Of a stretch of 64,000 nt of DNA, positions 49,433 to 57,062 are shown in pieces. The translations under genes were made by a program, and so were the position numbers. Location of the stretch: the NCBI RefSeq assembly GCF_001751255.1, contig NZ_LJGW01000143.1, positions 1-64,000 on the forward strand, in the 5' to 3' direction. The number at the start of each line of letters is the position of its first letter. Position 1 is the first letter of the stretch. The DNA is from Streptomyces nanshensis (GTDB taxonomy: Bacteria; Actinomycetota; Actinomycetes; Streptomycetales; Streptomycetaceae). The notes beneath the pieces were generated by a model. The model did no database searches and was not told where the DNA came from. It saw only the letters and a list, made by a program, of their open reading frames with translations.

Positions 49433-50545
49433 TCAGTAGTACGGCGTGTATACGAGCGGCCAGCCCAGTTCCATCAGCGCGGGTCTGCGCTGGAAGGCCG
49501 TGCAGTCGTCACGGATGGGACAGGGCACGTCCTCCTCGCTCGCCCCGGGGTGGCAGGGGCGGCAGCGGAAGGCGGAGTGATACCAGAACTCGTGGTCCAG
49601 CTCGGCCAGTACGACCCCGGAGCGCCGCTGCACCTCGTCGAAGACCGCGACCGTCGCCGCGCGGAACTCCCGTTCCATGGCGGAGTCCATCGCGATCGGA
49701 CGGCGCTCGCGCAGCATCGCGGTCATCTCCTCGCTCAGCCGGAACACCCCCCAGCGGGTGAGGAAGAGCGGGATGTAGTAGTCCGCCGGCCCGAGCGAGT
49801 TCTCCGGGTCGTCGATCCGTACGAGCCGGGCGAACTCCTCGGTCGTCGGCAGACCGGCGTCGAGGCGGTTGTGCAACTGGTGCACGACGGTGATCGCCAG
49901 CTTGACGAACGGTTCGTCGCCGTAGCTCTTCGGGAAGTCCGCGGCGATCCGCTGCACCGACCCGTTGCCGTCCTCGCGGAACATCCGGCCGTCGGCCCGC
50001 TCCATGAGGTTGACCATGTGGCCGTCGTAGAAGCGGTTGAGCACCCGGCCGATCTCATGGAGCTTCTCCAGCCGGTGGTCGAGCATCTGGTAGGTGACCT
50101 CTCCCGTGACCTCGTCGCGGTAGACGTCCGCCAACTGCTCCCGGGTGATCGTCTCCAGGAAGTCCGCGTCCAGCAACGGCAGTCCGTCGTCGATGGCCCG
50201 CATGATGCAGGCGCTGACCGCGCGTTCCCCCGTGTACAGCTCGCCATTGACGTGGCAGTCCCACGCCTCGACGCCGTGCTGTGCCGCGTCCGTCCACCGC
50301 CAGATCGTGAAGCTCTGCGAACGCCGCATCAGATAGAACTGCAACGTGTCCCGGTCGTTGACCATGGGGCCCTGGTCCGGGGTGAGCAGTGTCGGCGTCG
50401 CGTGCCGGTCGGCTCCGAGCAGACGCTCGGCCATCCGTCGGGCCAGATCGTTCACGCGGTCGTGGTCGATGGACACATGCTCGGCTCCGCGCACGATCTC
50501 GTCGATCCGCGCCGTGATCGTTCCCCTATCGATGAGGACGCTCAT
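49433..50545 (-). CDS. Queuosine-salvage-like (DUF2419/QNG1 family) glycosidase homologue
   Basis: This 370-residue protein aligns by eye over most of its length with the queuosine 5'-phosphate N-glycosylase family. VNGELYTGERAVSACIMRAIDDGLPLLDADFLETITREQLADVYRDE matches the family's Y-x-G...L-x-A-x-x-R-A-x-x-E/D-G-I/L-P block. HEIGRVLNRFYDG, FPKSYGDEPFVKLA and LGPADYYIPLFLTRWGVFRLSEEM match FxSY...F-K-A...ADYxxP-x-x-L-x-x-x-G-x-L-x-x-S. The product ends in TPYY; the human enzyme ends in YY too. Unlike the human protein it has a C-terminal Cys cluster (Cys328, 331, 342, 348), perhaps zinc or iron-sulfur. ATG 50545 has GGGAGGAA upstream. It is part of the sugar-acid operon, so it may cleave a glycosidic bond of the imported compound. 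The true substrate is unknown. Confidence 0.75.
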   Translation of the reverse strand: MSVLIDRGTITARIDEIVRGAEHVSIDHDRVNDLARRMAERLLGADRHATPTLLTPDQGPMVNDRDTLQFYLMRRSQSFTIWRWTDAAQHGVEAWDCHVNGELYTGERAVSACIMRAIDDGLPLLDADFLETITREQLADVYRDEVTGEVTYQMLDHRLEKLHEIGRVLNRFYDGHMVNLMERADGRMFREDGNGSVQRIAADFPKSYGDEPFVKLAITVVHQLHNRLDAGLPTTEEFARLVRIDDPENSLGPADYYIPLFLTRWGVFRLSEEMTAMLRERRPIAMDSAMEREFRAATVAVFDEVQRRSGVVLAELDHEFWYHSAFRCRPCHPGASEEDVPCPIRDDCTAFQRRPALMELGWPLVYTPYY

Positions 50546-50599
50546 GAGTTCCTCCCGCACCGGCGGCTCTGTCGTCTCCCGTGCTGCTTCTCCGACACG

Positions 50600-51895
50600 T
50601 CAGTCATCGACATGCACATGCCCCTTCTTCTTCGCCACGAGATAGAGGACGACGCTCAGCGCCGCGACGCCTCCGCCGTAGACGCTGAACAGCCAGTACA
50701 GGTCCTGTTGTTGCAGCCAGATCATGATGTACGAGGCCGTGCCGCCGAAGAGCATCACGCCGAGCGCGAAGCCGAGGCCGACCCCGGTCGCACGGCAGGA
50801 CAGCGGCATCAGGCTGGTGGCGGTGAAGTTGACCAGGCCCATGTTCAGACAGACCACGATCCCGCCGAGCAGCACCACGAGCGCGAACACACCGAGACCG
50901 GGACGGGTGTAGAGCAGGGTCAGCCCCATCGCCGGGATGACCAGCAGGCGGCAGAAGACGAAGACGCGGGACGCACGGCGGCGGTCCGCGAAGCGCCCCA
51001 CGACCGGGCCGCCGAAGACGAGCATCACACCGAGTCCGCTGATGATCGCGAAGACGAGCGTGCTGTTCTCGTCGAAGACGGAGTTCGCCATGTTCGGAAG
51101 TCCGGTGTTCCAGGTGTAGTTGGCGACCTGGGCCGCGCCCACGACGAACACGATCGCCAGCAGGGCGAGCCGGCGCTCCCAGATCTCCCGCCAGACTCCG
51201 CCGGTCGTCGCGTGCTGGGCGTCCTCTGTGCTCTCGCCCTTCTTCAGCGTCTCCGGCAGGGTGCGCCGCAGCCAGACGATCGCGACGGCGAGAACGGTGC
51301 CGATGAAGAACGGGATGCGCCATCCCCACTCGTGCATCGCGTCCGAACCGACCGCGGCGCTGGTGAGGAAGCTGGCGAACATCGAGATCAGAATGCCGAG
51401 TTGGACGAAGGACCCGCTGACCACGCCGAGGTACTGCGCCCTGTTCCCCTCGGGCGCCAGCTCCATCGCGACCGTGTTGGCGACCGGCGCCTCGGCCCCG
51501 GTGACCAGCCCCTGGATGAGACGCAGCGCCAGCAGCAGAAAGCCGGCGGTCACGCCTATCTGGTCGTAGGTGGGCAGGAACGTGATCGCCAGCGTCGTGA
51601 CCGCCATGATCGACACACAGAGGATGAGGACCTTCTTGTGGCTGACCCGGTCCGCCAGCGGTCCCAGCACGACCGCGCCCAACGGCCGGGTGACGAACCC
51701 GGTGGCGAACACCGCGAGCGCCGCCAGGGTGGAGTTGACGGGGTTGTCCGACGGGAAGAAGTGCGGTGCGAGGAACGAGGCCATCAGGCCGTAGATGTTC
51801 CAGTCGTACCATTCCAGTGCGACCCCACCGCCGAGACCGGTGAGGATCTTCTTGTCTCCAAGAGTGCCGCGCTTGGGGACGACGCTTGCGACCAT
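50600..51895 (-). CDS. MHS-family MFS transporter
   Basis: The 431-residue transporter has twelve membrane segments and MHS signatures: GGVALEWYDWNIYGLMASFLAPHFF, RPLGAVVLGPLADRVSHKKVLIL, LRLIQGLVTGAEAPVANTVAMELAPEGNRAQ and FADRRRASRVFVF. The segment-4 motif is GLVTGAEAP in place of the usual GxxxGGEWG, hinting at a different substrate from the transporter at 38792. ATG 51895 (MVASVVP) is chosen because GGGAGG lies 8 bases upstream. An earlier start at 51916 would read through the ribosome site. It is the first gene after a 126-bp gap holding an ACTATA-type motif. Confidence 0.92.
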   Translation of the reverse strand: MVASVVPKRGTLGDKKILTGLGGGVALEWYDWNIYGLMASFLAPHFFPSDNPVNSTLAALAVFATGFVTRPLGAVVLGPLADRVSHKKVLILCVSIMAVTTLAITFLPTYDQIGVTAGFLLLALRLIQGLVTGAEAPVANTVAMELAPEGNRAQYLGVVSGSFVQLGILISMFASFLTSAAVGSDAMHEWGWRIPFFIGTVLAVAIVWLRRTLPETLKKGESTEDAQHATTGGVWREIWERRLALLAIVFVVGAAQVANYTWNTGLPNMANSVFDENSTLVFAIISGLGVMLVFGGPVVGRFADRRRASRVFVFCRLLVIPAMGLTLLYTRPGLGVFALVVLLGGIVVCLNMGLVNFTATSLMPLSCRATGVGLGFALGVMLFGGTASYIMIWLQQQDLYWLFSVYGGGVAALSVVLYLVAKKKGHVHVDD

Positions 51896-51958
51896 CGGTT
51901 CAACCTCCCTCGACAACCCTGCGACAGTGACTGACTCGAACTCATGATCGGAATGGGG

Positions 51959-51970
51959 ACTATAATATAG
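51959..51970. promoter_or_regulatory. ACTATAATATAG motif before the transporter gene
   Basis: CTATAATATAG (51960-51970) is a perfect 11-bp palindrome, 64 bp before the transporter start. It shares ACTATA-N-TAT and the final G with 58797-58808 (10 of 12 positions). On the minus strand it reads CTATATTATAGT and could overlap a -10 box. It is a candidate operator of the FCD GntR protein at 46473-47138. Confidence 0.45.
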
Positions 51971-52021
51971 CGCTTGATATCGGCGTCAAGGCTTCTGCCG
52001 ACGGGATGCGGACCGGTCCTC

Positions 52022-52699
52022 TCAGCTCGGCACGCTGAGACCCGCGGCCTCGAACCGTTCCCGGGCGCGGGCGCTGCACAGCAGGTCGGCGAAGTCCTGT
52101 GCGTCCGGGCCGACTTGGGGACGTACACCGACGGCGAACCGCGCGTACGACTGCAACTCCTCGGGCAGGGGCGCGATCACGTGCGAGCCCGGAACGGACC
52201 GCAGTTCGCTGATCTGCTGCACCGCGACGTCCGCCCTGCCGTCGGCGAGGGCGTGCGCCGTCAGTCCGCCCTCCAGCCGGACCGCTCGCTCGTCGATACG
52301 GTCCAGGAGGCCGCGTGCGCGCAGCACCGTCATGAAGTGGATCCCGCTGGCGCCGCTCAACGAGTAGGCGACCGCCCGTGCGTCCGACAGATAGCGCAGG
52401 AAGGCGTCCGCCGAGTCGTCCGCGGGACCGGGTGCGCCGGCGGGCCTGGCGTACCCCACCGCCGAGACGGCGATCTCGCGCACCGGCGAGGTGAGGAGTC
52501 CGCGCTCGGCGAGGTCGCGTACGACCGAGGCGACGCCGATGACCACGTCGGGGCGCTCCCCCCCGGTGATGCGCTCCAGCAGGACCGTGGTGGGCGCGAA
52601 GGCCGGGTCGATCCTCGCGTCGTGTGTCTCCTCGAAGAGCGGTATGAGGTGCTCGACGAGGGGCTGACGTACGACGAAACCGCTGTACACCGAGACCAT
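52022..52699 (-). CDS. Leaderless solute-binding-protein-like (ModA-type fold) protein
   Basis: The 225-residue protein resembles the periplasmic binding proteins of the ModA/SBP_bac_11 type: VYSGFVVRQPLVEHLIPLFEETHDARIDPAFAPTTVLLERITGGERPDVVIGVASVVRDLAERGL; SLSGASGIHFMTVLRARGLLDRI; GRADVAVQQISELRSVPGSHVIAPLPEEL. There is no signal peptide or lipobox, so it should stay in the cytoplasm. The start at ATG 52699 is 2 bases past the aldolase stop, which supports this as the real N-terminus. No ABC transporter genes adjoin it. It may be a ligand sensor or buffer for a pathway compound. Its function is unclear. Confidence 0.7.
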   Translation of the reverse strand: MVSVYSGFVVRQPLVEHLIPLFEETHDARIDPAFAPTTVLLERITGGERPDVVIGVASVVRDLAERGLLTSPVREIAVSAVGYARPAGAPGPADDSADAFLRYLSDARAVAYSLSGASGIHFMTVLRARGLLDRIDERAVRLEGGLTAHALADGRADVAVQQISELRSVPGSHVIAPLPEELQSYARFAVGVRPQVGPDAQDFADLLCSARARERFEAAGLSVPS

Positions 52700-52701
52700 G
52701 G

Positions 52702-53355
52702 TCAGCTCGCCTTCCGGGGTGTCGAAGGTGTCGGAGCGGACAGCGCCGCTGATTCGGACGGGGTGAGCGGCCGCATCGGCAGACCGCGCAGGGACAGGAA
52801 GACCTGGGCGGTGTGCTCGATCTCCTCCAGGGCGTCGAGTGCCGCGTCCACGTCCCGTCCGCTGACGATCGGTCCGTGGTTGCGCAGCAGCAGCGCGTGC
52901 GTCGCGTGCGCGGCCTCCTCCACCGTCGCCGCTCCCGCCGGGTCGCCCGGCGCGACGTACGGCAGGGCCCGCATCCGGCCGACGCGCATCGCGTAGTAGG
53001 CGGTCAGCGGCGGCAGGGGTTCCTCGTCGTCGAGGTCCGCCAGACAGGAGACGGCGGCGGAGTGGAGCGAGTGCGTGTGGACGACCGCCTGGTCGCCGGG
53101 GCGGGCGCGGAGCATGGCCGCGTGCAGCGGCGCCTCCTTGGTGGGGCGCGGTCCCGCCAGATGGTCTCCGGCCAGGCCGATCACCGAGAGGGCGTCGGCG
53201 CTGACCGCGTCGAGGGAGACGCCGGTCGGGGTGACGAGGATCTGTCCGCCCACGCGCACCGCGACGTTCCCCGTACGCCCATGGGTGAGGCCCCGGCGGT
53301 GGATCGAGTGGGCGACGCGTTCCAACTGCCGTGCGGCGGCGGCGCGTTCGGTCAT
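52702..53355 (-). CDS. otnC: Class II aldolase/adducin family protein, 3-oxo-tetronate 4-phosphate decarboxylase-like
   Basis: The 217-residue AraD-type protein has GLTHGRTGNVAVRV, a phosphate pocket near TPTGVSLDAVS, and a zinc site HTHSLHSAAVS (His-x-His). A third His lies in ALLLRNHGPIVSGRDVDAALDALEEIEHTAQV. In tetronate pathways OtnC decarboxylates 3-oxo-tetronate 4-phosphate to dihydroxyacetone phosphate. That reading is inferred from the adjoining OtnK- and OtnI-like genes. Its stop is 2 bp from the leaderless binding-protein start, and its start overlaps the kinase gene. Confidence 0.82.
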   Translation of the reverse strand: MTERAAAARQLERVAHSIHRRGLTHGRTGNVAVRVGGQILVTPTGVSLDAVSADALSVIGLAGDHLAGPRPTKEAPLHAAMLRARPGDQAVVHTHSLHSAAVSCLADLDDEEPLPPLTAYYAMRVGRMRALPYVAPGDPAGAATVEEAAHATHALLLRNHGPIVSGRDVDAALDALEEIEHTAQVFLSLRGLPMRPLTPSESAALSAPTPSTPRKAS

Positions 53356-54608
53356 GTCGCCGCCCCCGTCCCGGCCCCGCTCCCGTCCCCCGGCACGTCA
53401 CCCGTCACATCTACGAACAGCGTCGGACCGCCGAAGTTGCCGGACTTGAGCAGAAGGTGCAGTCCGTGCTCGCGGTCGTGGATCCACGGCACTCCCGGTG
53501 CCGCCTCCTCGCCGATCTCCGCGACCCGGGTGCGCAGCGCGCTCACGACCGCACCGGACGTCTCGCCGCCGGCGATCACCAGCCGGCGCAGCCCGCGTTC
53601 GGCCAGTCCCGCCGCGATCAGCCCCGTGGCCTCCTCGTAGAGGTCGGCCATTCCCTCCGGCGCCGACGCACGGTGCTCGGGCGGCTGGGAGGAGGCGATG
53701 AGCGCGGGTGCGTCGTCCGCGAGTCCGTCCCACCACCGCAGGGCCGCGTCCGCCAACTCGTTCGCTGACTGCCCCGGACCGCCCGTGAGTTGATAGAGGG
53801 GGCGGCCCACGTCGCGGAAGGCGGCGATCTGTTCGAGCGTACGGTGCGAGCAGCTTCCGGCGAGGACCGCCGTACGGCCCGCCGGCGGGCGCGAGGGTGC
53901 ATGCGAACCCGCCGACGAGGCTCTGCCGATCGCCCCGACGAGGCCCGCGGATCCGGCGACCACCGGGGCCGTGCGGACCGCGGAGGCCAGCACGTCGAGA
54001 TCGGCCTCGTCCAGCGCGTCCGCGACGACATGGACGGCACCGTGCGCGCCGAGCGCCTCCAGACGATCCCGTACGGCGCCGGTTCCGGCGTGGACCACCG
54101 CCAGCGGCAGCAGCTCCACCGGCCACCGTGCCTGCGCCCGCAGCAGACGCGGCACCGACGAGTCCCGCATCGGGGTGCGGGGGTGGTCGGCCATGTGCGT
54201 CTCGTGCAACAGCCGGTCGCCGACGAAGAGATGGCCCTGATACACCGTGCGTCCGTGCAGCGGCGCGCTCGGCGTGGTGACCACCGTCCGCGTGCCGAGC
54301 CGGCCGGCGAGGGCTTCGGTGACCGGACCGATGTTGCCGTCCGGCGTCGAGTCGAACGTGGAGCAGTACTTGAGATACACGCGCTCCGCGCCCTGTGCCG
54401 CCAGGGCCTCCCATGCCTCCAGGCTCTGCCGTACGGCGTCGGCGGCGGGGACCGACCGGGTCTTCAGCCCGAGGACGAGCGCGTCGGCGTGGCCTTCCCA
54501 GCGCGCGAGGTCCGTGGTGAGGGCGAGCGCGGTGCGCAGCCCGGCACGGCTCAGTGCCGCCGCGACGTCCGTGGCCCCGGTGGCGTCGTCGGCGATCACG
54601 CCGATCAT
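53352..54608 (-). CDS. otnK: Four-carbon acid sugar kinase (DUF1537), 3-oxo-tetronate kinase-like
   Basis: The 418-residue kinase starts IGVIADDATGATDVAAALSRAGLRTAL, the diagnostic N-terminal sugar-binding motif of the DUF1537/OtnK family. YLKYCSTFDSTPDGNIGPVTEALAGRLG and TVYQGHLFVGDRLLHETHMADHPRTPMRDSSVPRLL follow (substrate domain). The C-terminal ATP domain reads LVIAGGETSGAVVSALR and GLHLLLKSGNFGG. The family phosphorylates 3-oxo-tetronates, D-threonate or D-erythronate. ATG 54608 overlaps the racemase-like stop by 4 bases. It forms the core of the catabolic operon together with otnC and the OtnI-like gene. Confidence 0.9.
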   Translation of the reverse strand: MIGVIADDATGATDVAAALSRAGLRTALALTTDLARWEGHADALVLGLKTRSVPAADAVRQSLEAWEALAAQGAERVYLKYCSTFDSTPDGNIGPVTEALAGRLGTRTVVTTPSAPLHGRTVYQGHLFVGDRLLHETHMADHPRTPMRDSSVPRLLRAQARWPVELLPLAVVHAGTGAVRDRLEALGAHGAVHVVADALDEADLDVLASAVRTAPVVAGSAGLVGAIGRASSAGSHAPSRPPAGRTAVLAGSCSHRTLEQIAAFRDVGRPLYQLTGGPGQSANELADAALRWWDGLADDAPALIASSQPPEHRASAPEGMADLYEEATGLIAAGLAERGLRRLVIAGGETSGAVVSALRTRVAEIGEEAAPGVPWIHDREHGLHLLLKSGNFGGPTLFVDVTGDVPGDGSGAGTGAAT

Positions 54609-55270
54609 GCGCGCGTCTCCAGCGACTGCGCGAGACGTCTCGCGGCGGCGCTCGGACCGTCCAGCACGGGCGTGCCGAAGCGCTCCGCGAGGGCCTCGGC
54701 GGCCGGGGCGAGCGAGTACTGCGCGAGCACGATCAGGTCGTAGGGAACGCCGACGGCGGCGACCGCGTCGGTCAACTCCCGCGTCACCAGGGCCGGATCG
54801 TCCGTCGTGGCGGCGTCCTCGGCCACGACCGTGACGAGTTCCGCGCCGGCTCCTGCCTCCGTCAGGTACGCGCCGAGCCGGGCGGTGCTGTCGGCGGCGG
54901 ACGAGGCGAGGGAGGCGACCACGACGACGGTCTCCGGGGCCGCGGCGGCGACCTCGGCGAACAGCGGATCGTCCGCCGCGAGCACCGCGACGCCGTCCCG
55001 CCGCGGGTCCCGGATGCGTGCGCGGCCGCCGAACTGCGAACAGGTCAGCAGCACTCCGTCCGCTCCGCCCGCGACGGCGAGGTCGATGAGGCGGTCCATC
55101 CGCTCGCCCAGGGACGGCGTCACCCCGCCCTCCGCGGTGGCGTCGGCGAGCAGCCGGTCGTCGATGAGGTTCCACACCGTCGCCTCCGGCAGGGCCGCGC
55201 CGACGGCCGCCGCCGCGGGCGGCACGGCCTTCGGCGTCGTGCTGATGAGGGCTATCCGTCCAGACGTCAT
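54605..55270 (-). CDS. Asp/Glu/hydantoin racemase-superfamily protein
   Basis: The 221-residue protein has the two-domain racemase fold with a cysteine in each half-site region. The N-terminal part shows RIALISTTPKAVPPAAAA and the first catalytic Cys in GVLLTCSQFGGRAR. The second half (LIVLAQYSLAPAAEAL) carries Gln-Tyr where the second catalytic Cys normally stands, so a two-base racemase reaction is doubtful. A decarboxylase or isomerase-type activity, as in arylmalonate decarboxylase, is the alternative. ATG 55270 (MTSGRI) overlaps the OtnI-like stop. The role in the pathway is unknown. Confidence 0.72.
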   Translation of the reverse strand: MTSGRIALISTTPKAVPPAAAAVGAALPEATVWNLIDDRLLADATAEGGVTPSLGERMDRLIDLAVAGGADGVLLTCSQFGGRARIRDPRRDGVAVLAADDPLFAEVAAAAPETVVVVASLASSAADSTARLGAYLTEAGAGAELVTVVAEDAATTDDPALVTRELTDAVAAVGVPYDLIVLAQYSLAPAAEALAERFGTPVLDGPSAAARRLAQSLETRA

Positions 55271-56073
55271 CGGTACAGTCCCTTCGTCCACACCAGGCCC
55301 TCCGCCGTGCCCGACGCGGGCTCGTACTCACAGCCGACCCAGCCCGGATATCCGCTGCCGGCGATGCGTTCCAGCACGCGTGCGTACGCGATCTCCCCGG
55401 TGCCCGGCTCCCCGCGGCCCGGGTTGTCCGCGATCTGTACATGGGCCACCGCCGTACGCAGCGTCTCGAAGCGCTCGATGACGTTTCCGCCGCTCACCTG
55501 CGCGTGGTAGACGTCGAAGAGCACGCCGACGGTCTCCGGGTCGACGGCCTGTGCGACCGCGGCGGCCGTCTCCATGGACGCCAGCCCGTACCCCGGCTGA
55601 TCCCGGCGGTTGATCGCCTCCAGCGCCAGCCGCACACCGCTCCCCCGCGCCCGGTCGGCGGCCCAGGCGATGTTGGCGACATAGCCCGCGAACGCCGCGT
55701 CCGGATCGCTGTCCTGCGGTCGCACCCCCGCCATCACATGGACGACACGGGTGCCGAGCACCGCCGCGTACTCCAGCGCCCGTTCCACCCCCGCGCGGAA
55801 CTCCTCCCGCGCACCGGGCACATACGCCGCCCCCGCGGCGGTGGCCGAACCCGCGGGACCCGCCGGGGTGTTGACGAGCACCTGCTCCAGCCCCGCGGCG
55901 TCCAGCAACCGCCGCACACGGGACGGTGCGAGCGCGTACGGCGAGGGGAACTCCACCGCGCGGAAGCCCGCCTGCGCCGCGGCGTCGAAGCGTTCCTCGA
56001 ACGGCAGCTCCGTGAACAGCCACTTGAGGTTGGCGGCCAGCCGTATCGGCCCCGAGGGCGTCTCGATCCTCAT
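55267..56073 (-). CDS. otnI: Hydroxypyruvate isomerase-family sugar isomerase, 2-oxo-tetronate isomerase-like
   Basis: The 268-residue TIM-barrel xylose-isomerase-like protein has the Hyi/OtnI opening LAANLKWLFTELPFEERFDAAAQAGFRAVEFPSPY. VVHVMAGVRPQ, LALEAINRRDQPGY (metal Glu), VGVLFDVYHAQVSGGNVIERF (metal Asp and His), VAHVQIADNPGRGEPGTGEI (His and Asp) and WVGCEYEP (Glu) complete the metal and catalytic set. OtnI turns 2-oxo- into 3-oxo-tetronate before the OtnK step. ATG 56073 overlaps the dehydrogenase stop by 4 bases. Confidence 0.88.
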   Translation of the reverse strand: MRIETPSGPIRLAANLKWLFTELPFEERFDAAAQAGFRAVEFPSPYALAPSRVRRLLDAAGLEQVLVNTPAGPAGSATAAGAAYVPGAREEFRAGVERALEYAAVLGTRVVHVMAGVRPQDSDPDAAFAGYVANIAWAADRARGSGVRLALEAINRRDQPGYGLASMETAAAVAQAVDPETVGVLFDVYHAQVSGGNVIERFETLRTAVAHVQIADNPGRGEPGTGEIAYARVLERIAGSGYPGWVGCEYEPASGTAEGLVWTKGLYR

Positions 56074-57062
56074 GCGTGCACGGACTTCTCGTACGCCGGG
56101 TTGACCACGTGCGCCGGACGGCCGCCGCCGAGGACCGTGAGGACGTTGTCCGCGGCGTTCCGTCCCGATGCGGCTCTGGCCTCCCGGGTGGCACCCGCGA
56201 TGTGCCCGGTGGTGATGATGCCCGGCGTGTGCAGCAACGGGCTGTCCACGGGCAGCGGTTCGACGCGGAAGACGTCGAGCGCCGCGGCGCCGATCCGCCC
56301 GGAGCGCACGGCAGCGACGAGGGCGTCCTCGTCGATCACGCCGCCGCGCGAGGTGTTGATCACGACCGCGTCGGACTTCATCGTCGCGAAGGCGGCGGCG
56401 TCGAGGAGGTCGCGCGTGCTGTCGTCGAGAAACAGGTGCAGCGTGAGGAAGTCCGCCTCGCGCAACACGTCCTCCAGGTCGCCGCGTTCGATGTGGTGCG
56501 CGGCGGCATACTCCGCGTCGAAGTGCGGGTCGTACGCCATCACCCGCATCCCGAAGGCACGGGCGATGTGCGCCACCGCCTTCCCGATCGACCCGAGGCC
56601 GAGGATGCCCAGCGTCGCGCCGCGCAGTTCGCGTCCGGTCCGCTGCCGCCAGCATCCCTCGGCGAGGTCGCGGCCGTCGGGGATGTTGCGCGCCGCGGAG
56701 AGCATCAGCGCGAAGACGTGCTCCGCGACGGCCTGGCGGTTCGAGCCCGCCGTGACGCAGACGGGGACGCCGCGGGACGTGGCCGCCTCGACGTCGACGT
56801 TGTCGTAGCCGACTCCCGTACGCACCACGATTCTCAGGTCCGGAGCCTCCTGAAGGAACCGCCCTTCGAGCCGGTCCGTCCCGGCGATGATCGCGCGCAC
56901 CCCGGCCAGCAGCGCCTTGCGCGGGCCGTCCCCCATCTCCGTCAGACCCGTCGTGTGCACCGTGCGCAGTCCCGCGTCGCGCAGCATCGTGTCCACGGCG
57001 TCGCCCTCGTGCAGGAACGCCGTCGTTATCAGCACGTCCGCACCGCTCGCGTGGTTCGTCAC
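56070..57062 (-). CDS. D-isomer-specific 2-hydroxyacid dehydrogenase
   Basis: The 330-residue NAD(P) dehydrogenase is related to phosphoglycerate and glyoxylate dehydrogenases. The catalytic domain shows LRIVVRTGVGYDNVDVEAATSRGVPVCVTAGSNRQAVAEHVFALML. The nucleotide domain has LRGATLGILGLGSIGKAVAHIARAFGMRVMAYDP. The catalytic Arg and Glu lie in INTSRGGVIDEDALVAAVRSGRIGAAALDVFRVEPLP, and the His in TTGHIAGATREA. It would oxidise a 2-hydroxy acid to the 2-oxo acid. GTG 57062 overlaps the epimerase-type stop (GTGA). Confidence 0.92.
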   Translation of the reverse strand: MTNHASGADVLITTAFLHEGDAVDTMLRDAGLRTVHTTGLTEMGDGPRKALLAGVRAIIAGTDRLEGRFLQEAPDLRIVVRTGVGYDNVDVEAATSRGVPVCVTAGSNRQAVAEHVFALMLSAARNIPDGRDLAEGCWRQRTGRELRGATLGILGLGSIGKAVAHIARAFGMRVMAYDPHFDAEYAAAHHIERGDLEDVLREADFLTLHLFLDDSTRDLLDAAAFATMKSDAVVINTSRGGVIDEDALVAAVRSGRIGAAALDVFRVEPLPVDSPLLHTPGIITTGHIAGATREARAASGRNAADNVLTVLGGGRPAHVVNPAYEKSVHA

